From: an uncultured Bacteroidales bacterium
GTDB taxonomy: Bacteria; Bacteroidota; Bacteroidia; Bacteroidales; Bacteroidaceae
Assembly: GCA_902768605.1 (NCBI GenBank)
Contig: CACXLY010000080.1
Coordinates: 1-18,050 of the forward strand
Direction: 5' to 3'
DNA length: 18,050 nucleotides
Shown here: positions 12,339 to 18,050 of the stretch, piece by piece
How positions within the stretch are numbered: position 1 is the first letter of the stretch
Layout of the letters: each line of letters begins with the position of its first letter
The notes under the pieces: model-generated
Seen by the model: the letters and a program-made list of their open reading frames with translations, nothing else
What the model was told of the DNA's origin: nothing
Database searches by the model: none
Made by a program: the position numbers and the translations under genes

Positions 12339-14873
12339 ATGACAAGAAAACTCTTTGCGACCCTTGCCCTATTGTTGGCATTCTGCGCGAATGTTTTGGG
12401 ACAGAAGATTACCGGTGTCATCCTCGATGCTTCCACTGGCGACAGCCTTTCCCTCGCAGGTGTTTCGTACAAGGATCGCAAGACATCCACCATAGCCGAC
12501 CTGGACGGCGTCTTCTCCATCGCACGCATTAACGGTGCCACCCTTACCTTTTCCTGCATGGGATACAAGGATGAGACCGTGAACATCACTAAGGCCACGC
12601 CCAGCCGACTCACCATTAAGCTGAAGCCCGACACGAAGCAGCTCGGCGAAGTAGTTGTCAAGGCGGAGAGGAAGCGCTATGTCCGCAAGGACAACCCCGC
12701 CGTTGAGCTCATGAAACGTGTCATCGAGAAGAAGAAGGACACAAGGCTCGAGAACCACGACTACTACATGTACAACAAGTATCAGAAGCTGTCGATGGCG
12801 CTCAACGACTACAAGGTGAAGGAGCTGGACAGCACCGATGCAGGCAAAGTGAAGTGGACGCAGCAGGCCGAGCTAAGCCCATACAATAAGAAGATGGTCG
12901 TGCCAATCTCCCTCGACGAGACTGTCACGCAGCACATCTATCGCAAAGACCCGAAGTCGGAGAAGGACATCATCCAGGGAGAGCAAAGTACGGGCCTGAA
13001 TCAGCTCTTCGCCACCGGCGAGATGATAAACACGACGCTGAAGGAGGTCTTTCAGGACGTCGATATCTACGACCAGTATATCAAGCTCCTGAAGTTCCCC
13101 TTCCTGAGCCCCATCGCATCCGGTGCCACAGCTTTCTACCGCTACTACATCAACGACACCGTGCTCGTGGACCGCGACTCCTGCTTCCACCTGACGTTCA
13201 CTCCCAACAATCCTCAGGACATCGGATTCAACGGCGACATCTACATCCTGAAGGACTCCACGCTGCACGTCAAGAAGTGCCACCTCTCCATCCCCAAGAA
13301 GAGCGACGTCAACTTCGTCAGCTCGCTGCACATCGACCAGGTTTACAGTCAGTTGCCCAACGAAGAGTGGGCCCTGACCACCGACGACATGTGGGCTGAG
13401 ATGACGCTGCTCGGCAAGAGCGTCCTCGTGGTGCGCAACACGCGTCTCAGCGACTACAGCTTCGAGCCGCTGCACAAGAATCTGTTCAAGGGGCAGGCAA
13501 AGGTGAAGCGTATGGCTGACTCGAGGAACCAGGACGAGGAGTTCTGGGACCAGTACCGTGCTGTCGAGCTGTCGCAGAAGGAAGGCGGACTGGGCGACTT
13601 CATGACCGCCATGTCGAAGTCGAAGAACATGCGCATCCCCCTGCTTGTTGTGAAGACGCTCTTCGAGAACTACATCGAGACCTCCAAGGCAGGCAAGCCC
13701 AGCAAGTTCGACATAGGCCCCGTCATCAGCACCTTCTCATCCAACTTCCACGATGGCTTCCGCCTGCGCGTCGGCGGTCAGACAACGGCGGCCTTCAACA
13801 AGCACCTTTTCCTCGAGGGTCACTACACCCACGGCTTCAAGTCGGGCGGCAACTATTACGGCGGCCTCGTGACATACTGCTTCAATAAGAAGAAGAACTC
13901 CTACTTCGAGTTCCCGCAGCGCATGATTGTCTTCGAGAGCAGCTACGACGTCACATCCGTCTCCGACAAGTTCCTGAAGAACAGCAAGGACAACCTCTTT
14001 GTCAACTTCAAGACCGAAACGGTGAAGATGCTCTACAAGAACAACAAGCAGCGCCTGGGCTTCGTCTGGGAGACGGACTACGGACTGAACTTCACCACGA
14101 ACATCGAGGCGGAAAGCAACAAGCCGACGGGAAACCTGCACTTCATCCACGTCAACGATGGCACCGAGGATTACCGTATCCGCACGACAGAATGGAATGC
14201 ATCCGTTCAGTTCTGCCCCGGACAGACCTACATCAACACCAAACAGGACCGCTGGCCCATCAACAAGGACCGTCCCGAGTTCACCATCCGCCATGCCATC
14301 GACTTCAAAGGCATCCTCGGAGGTCAGTTCGCATCGAATCAGACGGAAGTGGGCATCTTCAAGCGCCAGTGGCTTGGCAGCTGGGGACGTATCGACCTCT
14401 ATGCCTCTGGCTCAATGCAGTGGAACAAAGTGCCGTTCCCACTGCTCATCACTCCCCCGTCCTGTATCTCCTACGTCGAGCAGGAAGGCACCCTCAACAT
14501 GTTGCGTAACATGGAGTTCTTCATGGACCGCCGCGTCTTCTGGTCTATCGCCTGGAACATGAACGGCAAGATATTCAACCGCATCCCCCTGTTCAAGAAG
14601 CTCAAGCTCAGAGAGTACCTCGCCTTCCGCGGCGTATGGGGCTCGCTCACCGACAAGAACAATCCCATGCTCAACAGAGGCGACGACATGCTCTATGAGT
14701 TCCCAGAGGGCTCCTACGCCATCGATGCCAGCAAGCCATACATGGAGGTGGCAGTCGGCGTCCGCAACATCTTCAAGGTCTTCGGCGTGGACTATGTGCG
14801 CCGCCTCAATTACCTCGAACATCCGGGGACGAAGAAGAACGGCGTCCGATTCAACCTGACCCTCTCCTTCTGA
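12339..14873 (+). CDS. DUF5686 family outer-membrane protein with N-terminal CarboxypepD-regulatory-like domain
   Basis: The 844-residue protein has a signal peptide (MTRKLFATLALLLAFCANVLG, cleavage before about Gln22) and then a carboxypeptidase-regulatory-like beta-sandwich (about 23-95: ITGVILDASTGDSLSLAGVSYKD ... CMGYKDETVNI). This N-terminal domain is common in Bacteroidetes outer-membrane proteins. A region starting GEVVVKAERKRYVRKDNPAVELMKRVIEKK leads into the DUF5686 body. From about 455 onward the sequence alternates polar and hydrophobic residues with many aromatics, and it ends FNLTLSF. A terminal Phe is the usual barrel-assembly signal, so a C-terminal beta-barrel is likely. It is not a SusC homologue: no TonB box or plug domain is visible. 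It follows the lipid-type genes after 91 nt, so it might be co-expressed, but no functional link is shown. Confidence 0.88.
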   Translation: MTRKLFATLALLLAFCANVLGQKITGVILDASTGDSLSLAGVSYKDRKTSTIADLDGVFSIARINGATLTFSCMGYKDETVNITKATPSRLTIKLKPDTKQLGEVVVKAERKRYVRKDNPAVELMKRVIEKKKDTRLENHDYYMYNKYQKLSMALNDYKVKELDSTDAGKVKWTQQAELSPYNKKMVVPISLDETVTQHIYRKDPKSEKDIIQGEQSTGLNQLFATGEMINTTLKEVFQDVDIYDQYIKLLKFPFLSPIASGATAFYRYYINDTVLVDRDSCFHLTFTPNNPQDIGFNGDIYILKDSTLHVKKCHLSIPKKSDVNFVSSLHIDQVYSQLPNEEWALTTDDMWAEMTLLGKSVLVVRNTRLSDYSFEPLHKNLFKGQAKVKRMADSRNQDEEFWDQYRAVELSQKEGGLGDFMTAMSKSKNMRIPLLVVKTLFENYIETSKAGKPSKFDIGPVISTFSSNFHDGFRLRVGGQTTAAFNKHLFLEGHYTHGFKSGGNYYGGLVTYCFNKKKNSYFEFPQRMIVFESSYDVTSVSDKFLKNSKDNLFVNFKTETVKMLYKNNKQRLGFVWETDYGLNFTTNIEAESNKPTGNLHFIHVNDGTEDYRIRTTEWNASVQFCPGQTYINTKQDRWPINKDRPEFTIRHAIDFKGILGGQFASNQTEVGIFKRQWLGSWGRIDLYASGSMQWNKVPFPLLITPPSCISYVEQEGTLNMLRNMEFFMDRRVFWSIAWNMNGKIFNRIPLFKKLKLREYLAFRGVWGSLTDKNNPMLNRGDDMLYEFPEGSYAIDASKPYMEVAVGVRNIFKVFGVDYVRRLNYLEHPGTKKNGVRFNLTLSF

Positions 14874-14903
14874 CCTCGTAATATATTATATATATAATGT
14901 ATA

Positions 14904-14936
14904 ATAGGAGCCGACGCTTCCAAGCGTCGGAGCTAT
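14904..14936 (+). terminator. Strong hairpin after the DUF5686 gene
   Basis: A perfect 9-bp GC-rich stem (14911-14919 CCGACGCTT with 14922-14930 AAGCGTCGG) has a 2-nt loop, and outer ATAG/CTAT bases can extend it. No T-run follows, so termination is only probable; it may instead be a processing or mRNA-stabilising hairpin. It precedes the next ATG-less start by about 20 nt. Confidence 0.5.
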
Positions 14937-14955
14937 CGAAACATCAGACAACGCA

Positions 14956-15450
14956 GTGACCCGTTTTCTCATCATACTCCTCTCGCTCGTGCTGCACTGC
15001 ACAGTGGCTGCGGCCATCACGATTCCTCGCGACCACATCTTCGTGTTCGAGCGTAATACGAACACGAACTACGTGTGCTACGACATCAACCTCGAGGACG
15101 GGAAGCTCAACCAGAAGGAACCGCTCAAGACGTATTGGGTGTTGGGTCACGAGACGCGAATCGAAGGCCTGACCTTCCTCGACCGCAAGATGGCGTTCGG
15201 CGTCAAGGTCATCAAGGCGAGCGCCGACGAGGCTGTCGTGCACCTGACCGCCTATAAAGATTTGAAGATACGCATCTGCAAGCGCAACGGCAAGTGGGTA
15301 GGCATCGTCAAGGCAGGCGGCCACGAGATGGTTCTGCAGAAGATGTTCGCACAGATGAAGCCGCCCATCAACGCCAAATGCGAGTACGTCGAGCTTTCTG
15401 GCATTGACCTCAAGACCGGCGAAAAGCGGAAGGAACGCATCACACCATAG
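14956..15450 (+). CDS. Small secreted DUF4833-like protein (GTG start)
   Basis: The 164-residue product has a signal peptide (TRFLIILLSLVLHCTVAAA) straight after the GTG, which supports this rare start; no in-frame ATG precedes a complete signal. The mature part contains HIFVFERNTNTNYVCYDINLEDGKLNQKEPLKTYWV, then GLTFLDRKMAFGVKV. This resembles DUF4833 proteins of Bacteroidetes, which I recall only as uncharacterised periplasmic or secreted domains. It sits 82 nt after the DUF5686 gene on the same strand, with a strong hairpin between. Short length and a single domain give no catalytic clue. The DUF assignment is from memory of the pattern. Confidence 0.7.
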   Translation: MTRFLIILLSLVLHCTVAAAITIPRDHIFVFERNTNTNYVCYDINLEDGKLNQKEPLKTYWVLGHETRIEGLTFLDRKMAFGVKVIKASADEAVVHLTAYKDLKIRICKRNGKWVGIVKAGGHEMVLQKMFAQMKPPINAKCEYVELSGIDLKTGEKRKERITP

Positions 15451-15484
15451 GGAGTCGCCATTTCCCGGCGAAACCGGACCAAAA

Positions 15485-15526
15485 CGGAGGACTCCTGTCT
15501 GTGTTCTATCGCACTTTTGGTGCTTT
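15485..15526 (+). repeat. Diverged third copy of the hairpin element
   Basis: The stretch GTCTGTGTTCTATCGCAC and the following TTTTGGTGC match the right half of the element at 7639-7665 (GTCTGTGGTCTTTCGCAC...GGTGC). The outer hairpin is kept as GCACT-TTT-GGTGC, with one G-T pair. The GC-rich middle hairpin is reduced to GGAG/CTCC. A T-run follows, so it may also help terminate the DUF4833 transcript. Confidence 0.6.
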
Positions 15527-15549
15527 TTTCCCGAACGTCAATAATAAGA

Positions 15550-15640
15550 AACCACGAATTGCACGAATTACACGAATCACGTTTGTCGGATAATCAGCGG
15601 CAGGCGTATTTCGTGTATTTCGTGCAGTTCGTGGTTTTTT
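15550..15640. terminator. Long inverted repeat of CACGAA units, probable terminator
   Basis: The left arm 15550-15577 and right arm 15608-15636 are near-perfect reverse complements (few mismatches over 28 positions) around a 30-nt loop. Each arm is itself made of 9-bp units (CACGAATTG, CACGAATTA, CACGAATCA). A TTTTTT run follows the right arm, so it can end transcripts from the plus strand. Confidence 0.7.
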
Positions 15641-15694
15641 CATTAATGATCTCGCGTCGCGCGACACGCTTTGTTTCTCATCTCTGCACAGGTT

Positions 15695-15770
15695 GTTCGT
15701 TGCTTTGTCGCGATGCAGCAATTGAATTATCATGATGTTGCAATTGCTGCATCGCGACAAAGCAACGAAC
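15695..15770. repeat. Perfect 30-bp inverted repeat with 16-nt spacer
   Basis: Arms 15695-15724 and 15741-15770 are exact reverse complements over all 30 bases, containing GTTCGTTGCTTTGTCGCGAT. No T-run follows on either strand. It lies between two convergent genes (DUF4833 and the thioredoxin-like lipoprotein). There is no transposase nearby and no obvious target duplication. Confidence 0.92.
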
Positions 15771-15873
15771 CTCACATGTGGGGTCTTGAAAAGAGACGTG
15801 AAGAATAGGGTAGTGCGGGCAGAGCCGATGCTCGCCGGGAAGGGTCAGGAGGGGCTGATGAACAGATAGCCCC

Positions 15874-15896
15874 GGGCATCATAACGCTTGATGCCC
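15874..15896 (-). terminator. Hairpin after the thioredoxin-like lipoprotein gene
   Basis: GGGCATCA (15874-15881) pairs with TGATGCCC (15889-15896) across a 7-nt loop, starting one base after the minus-strand stop codon. There is no T-run on the minus strand, so intrinsic termination is uncertain. Confidence 0.45.
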
Positions 15897-15897
15897 T

Positions 15898-17046
15898 TCA
15901 GAGCAGCGCTTCGATGGCCTTCTCGATATCGGGGATGTTCTCCTGACGGGCCTGCAGGTCGCAGTTGCGGTCGATGAGGAAGTAGCAGGGCAGGTGCTGT
16001 ACGTCGTAGAGCGTCAGCATGTCGCTCTCCAGTCCCTCTTCGCAATAGACGCTGACCCAGGGCAGTGCCTCGCAGCGTTGCTTCCAGAGGTGTTCGCTCG
16101 GGTCCACGCTGACCTGATAAATCTCAAAGCCGCGCCCGTGGTATTTGTCGTAAAGCTCTCGCAGGAGCAACGTGCGCTCCGTGCTTCCCTCCATGGAAAA
16201 TGCGGTGAAATCGAGCAAAACGACGTTGCCCCGCAAGCTGCTGAGCGTCCGTTCCTGTCCGTGGATGTCGGGGAAGGTCATGTCGATGATGCCCAGTTCG
16301 CGCACCTTGTCGTCGTCTATGTCGAGCACAATCTGCCGCGGCTTCGCCTGGTTGCGCTGGCATTCCTGAATGATGGCCACGAGGTTCTCGGTGCGAGGGC
16401 TTTGGGGGTACTTGTCGTTCCATGCGTTTGCCACGGCGCGCATCCAGTTCAGGTCGCTCTTGTCGTGCATCGGATCGAAGATAAGGCTCGCTCCGAGCGT
16501 TTGGAAGCAGGCGTAGTAGCTGTAGGCCGAGCCGTAGTTGCCGTGCAGGATGTCGCGCTTCACCTCCGCTTTGTACTTGTCGACGAGCCTCTCTATCATG
16601 CTGTCGCGCTCCTGTATGGTGAAGTTGCGGTCGGCAGAGATGCGTCGCGCTTCTCGCTCCAGGCCGGCGAGCTTGAGGCAGAGGAGGCGGATGGTGTCGC
16701 ACGTGCCGCTGCCCTCCACGGCGTAGCCGAACGAGAGGTCCTTCATGTCGGCCTTGACGCGGACCGTCTCCGTGCTGTCGATGGCGAGGTTGATGCCTCC
16801 ATCACCGATGCGGAGGCGATAGAACTCGGGACTGCCGGCGCCCGCCTTCTCGAAGCGGAAGGCTCCGTCGCCACTCAATCGGATGCTGTCGATGGCTACT
16901 GTGCCCTCTCCCAGGGAAAGGTGTTCGAGATAAAGCATCAGGGAGTCCGCCCCGCTGATGTTGCCCTCGATGCAGAACGTCTCCTCCTGCCTGCATCCGC
17001 AGAGAAAAATGAGGGCGATGAGTATGAATAATGTCTTTTTCATCAT
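15898..17046 (-). CDS. DUF4369/thioredoxin-like lipoprotein lacking CXXC
   Basis: The 382-residue product has a lipoprotein signal (MMKKTLFILIALIFLCGC, lipid-bearing Cys18 likely), so it is membrane-anchored facing the periplasm. Residues about 25-110 resemble DUF4369 (FCIEGNISGADSLMLYLEH ... GSPEFYRLRI), followed by a helical linker and, from about 255, a TlpA/AhpC-like thioredoxin fold (FPDIHGQERTLSSLRGNVVLLDFTAFS). Where TlpA proteins have WCxxC, this one has FSMEG (283-287), so both redox cysteines are missing. The cis-Pro loop is kept (LPCYFLID, Pro353), and a Cys follows it. It therefore probably does not act as a dithiol oxidoreductase; a binding or structural role is possible (inference). 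Either of the first two Met codons could start it. It is transcribed divergently from pnp. Confidence 0.85.
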   Translation of the reverse strand: MMKKTLFILIALIFLCGCRQEETFCIEGNISGADSLMLYLEHLSLGEGTVAIDSIRLSGDGAFRFEKAGAGSPEFYRLRIGDGGINLAIDSTETVRVKADMKDLSFGYAVEGSGTCDTIRLLCLKLAGLEREARRISADRNFTIQERDSMIERLVDKYKAEVKRDILHGNYGSAYSYYACFQTLGASLIFDPMHDKSDLNWMRAVANAWNDKYPQSPRTENLVAIIQECQRNQAKPRQIVLDIDDDKVRELGIIDMTFPDIHGQERTLSSLRGNVVLLDFTAFSMEGSTERTLLLRELYDKYHGRGFEIYQVSVDPSEHLWKQRCEALPWVSVYCEEGLESDMLTLYDVQHLPCYFLIDRNCDLQARQENIPDIEKAIEALL

Positions 17047-17066
17047 CTTCTTATGTGCTTTAGCGA

Positions 17067-17151
17067 GTGCAAAGGTACGAAAAACTGTGCAATAACAAAT
17101 AATTATGAATTATGAATTATGAATTATGAATTAAAATTCGTACCTTTGCAC
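17067..17151. promoter_or_regulatory. Divergent promoters with a 15-bp inverted repeat flanking a heptamer array
   Basis: Minus strand: TACCTTTG at 17077-17070 with TTTG at 17099-17096 (18-bp spacer) serves the lipoprotein gene. Plus strand: TACCTTTG at 17141-17148 serves pnp and lacks a -33 TTTG. GTGCAAAGGTACGAA (17067-17081) and TTCGTACCTTTGCAC (17137-17151) are perfect 15-bp reverse complements, so the two -7 regions are identical. The AATTATG array lies between them. Confidence 0.8.
17097..17136. repeat. 7-bp tandem repeat array (GAATTAT type)
   Basis: About five units of GAATTAT run between the divergent promoters, taking up the -33 region of the pnp promoter. The sequence is nearly the same as the right array upstream of the oxidoreductase gene (10828-10857). 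Confidence 0.88.
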
Positions 17152-17201
17152 GATTTTATATCATATATTTGACGCAAAAGAAACAAGTTAAACAAATCAA
17201 G

Positions 17202-18050
17202 ATGAACGTAATTACAAAGACAGTCGAGTTGCCTGATGGGAGAACCATCAGCATCGAGACCGGGAAACTTGCCAAGCAAGCCGATGGTTCCGTGATGCTC
17301 CGCATGAACAACACGATGCTCCTGGCCACTGTTTGCGCAGCCAAAGATGCCGTTCCCGGCACAGATTTCATGCCCTTACAGGTTGAGTACAGAGAAAAGT
17401 ATTTTGCTGCCGGACGTTTTCCCGGCGGCTTCACAAAGCGTGAGGGTAAGGCAAACGACGACGAGATACTGACTTGTCGTCTCGTGGACCGCGCCCTGCG
17501 CCCCCTTTTCCCCAGCAATTATCATGCTGAAGTGTATGTGAATGTTATCCTTTTCTCTGCCGATGGCGTGGACATGCCCGATGCTCTGGCTGGCTTTGCC
17601 GCTTCTGCAGCTTTGGCTTGCAGCGATATCCCCTTCGAGGGCCCCATTTCAGAGGTGCGCGTGGCTCGCATCAACGGCGAGTTCGTCATCAACCCCACCT
17701 TCCAGCAGCTCACCGAGGCCGACATGGACCTCATGGTCGGCGCTACGGAGGAGAATATCATGATGGTGGAAGGCGAGATGAAGGAAGTGCGGGAGAGCGA
17801 CCTCCTCGCTGCCCTCAAGTGTGCTCACGAGGCCATCAAGCCGATGTGCCGCCTCCAGAAAGAGCTCAGCAAAGAGCTCGGCAAGGACGTGAAGCGCGAG
17901 TACTGCCACGAGGTGAACGACGACGAACTGCGCGAAGCTGTCCGCGAGGCGTGCTATCAGAAGGCATACGACGTCACGAAGCAGGGCCTCGAGAAGCAAG
18001 CACGTGCTGAGGCTTTCGAGGCTATCCGCGAGGACTTCAAGGCCGCTTAC
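17202..18050 (+). CDS. pnp: Polyribonucleotide nucleotidyltransferase (PNPase), 5' part only
   Basis: PNPase degrades RNA 3' to 5' by phosphorolysis. The visible 283 residues, open to the window end, start [29 protein letters not shown] and cover the first RNase PH domain: [40 protein letters not shown], then [25 protein letters not shown] near 78-102 and a [22 protein letters not shown] stretch. They continue into the helical linker. The second RNase PH domain (catalytic), KH and S1 domains lie beyond the window; full proteins are about 700-750 residues. The ATG is 53 nt after the -7 element TACCTTTG, with an A-rich leader. The frame ends exactly at the last base, so it is cut by the window, not broken. 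Confidence 0.96.
   Translation, partial: MNVITKTVELPDGRTISIETGKLAKQADGSVMLRMNNTMLLATVCAAKDAVPGTDFMPLQVEYREKYFAAGRFPGGFTKREGKANDDEILTCRLVDRALRPLFPSNYHAEVYVNVILFSADGVDMPDALAGFAASAALACSDIPFEGPISEVRVARINGEFVINPTFQQLTEADMDLMVGATEENIMMVEGEMKEVRESDLLAALKCAHEAIKPMCRLQKELSKELGKDVKREYCHEVNDDELREAVREACYQKAYDVTKQGLEKQARAEAFEAIREDFKAAY

Larger units (their letters stand above)
15451..15897. other. 447-bp gap between convergent genes
   Basis: It contains, in order, the third hairpin-element copy, the CACGAA inverted repeat, the perfect 30-bp inverted repeat, an unremarkable stretch (15771-15873) and the hairpin next to the stop of the minus-strand gene. Short open frames here cross the repeats and show no coding character. 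Confidence 0.75.

Noticed and set aside
15695..15770. Ends of an insertion sequence
   Set aside because: Only 16 nt separate the arms, and there is no transposase or flanking target duplication.
15845..15900. Possible frameshifted continuation of the thioredoxin-like gene (reading KGIKRYDARGYLFISPS in another frame)
   Set aside because: The gene already ends at a plausible place after the last helix, and a hairpin explains the sequence. A frameshift cannot be shown without relatives.
15994..17031. 345-codon open frame on the plus strand opposite the thioredoxin-like gene
   Set aside because: It has no family features, while the minus-strand gene has a lipoprotein signal, two domains and a promoter.

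Overview
The window looks like a chromosomal segment of a Bacteroidales bacterium, probably Prevotella-like. The reasons are: (i) promoters of the Bacteroidetes type (TAnnTTTG at -7, sometimes TTTG near -33) in front of most transcription units; (ii) AT-rich leaders with few Shine-Dalgarno sequences; (iii) a rsfS-ftsH-cdsA operon; and (iv) lineage-typical families such as DUF5686, DUF4833 and DUF4369/thioredoxin-fold lipoproteins. No phage, plasmid, transposase or CRISPR genes are visible.

Layout. 1-3655, mostly minus strand: tRNA-Leu(UAA), then, read from the right, rsfS -> ftsH -> cdsA. 3777-5038, plus strand: tRNA-Gln(CUG) with a near-consensus promoter and a terminator, then a CorA-type Mg2+/Co2+ channel preceded by an 11-codon Asp-rich upstream ORF and alternative hairpins. 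5133-7213: a five-repeat DUF349 protein with tandem terminator hairpins. 7214-7855: gene-free, holding two near-palindromes, a composite inverted-repeat element and an orphan terminator. 7856-12247: a likely lipid or acyl-chain locus (large GNAT-fold protein, FabB/FabF-type ketosynthase, acyl carrier protein, phytoene-desaturase-like FAD oxidoreductase). It is followed by a DUF5686 outer-membrane protein and a small secreted DUF4833 protein. 15451-15897: a second repeat-rich gap between convergent genes, with a perfect 30-bp inverted repeat. 15898-17046, minus strand: a lipoprotein with a thioredoxin-like domain lacking CXXC. It is divergent from pnp (17202 onward, cut by the window end).

The most distinctive theme is degenerate tandem repeats with a 7-bp period (8 bp in one case) and differing sequences. 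They occupy at least eight places: upstream of promoters, directly against start codons, over stop codons, and inside cdsA, where nine units encode a 7-residue peptide repeat. In the ftsH/cdsA and ACP/oxidoreductase gaps, related repeats face each other as inverted arms ending at the downstream start codon. A separate hairpin-rich element occurs as an inverted pair at 7460-7665 and as a diverged copy near 15485-15526. Its arms differ by base changes that preserve pairing, which suggests selection on structure. All gene calls come from reading motifs in the translated sequence; no database search was run.
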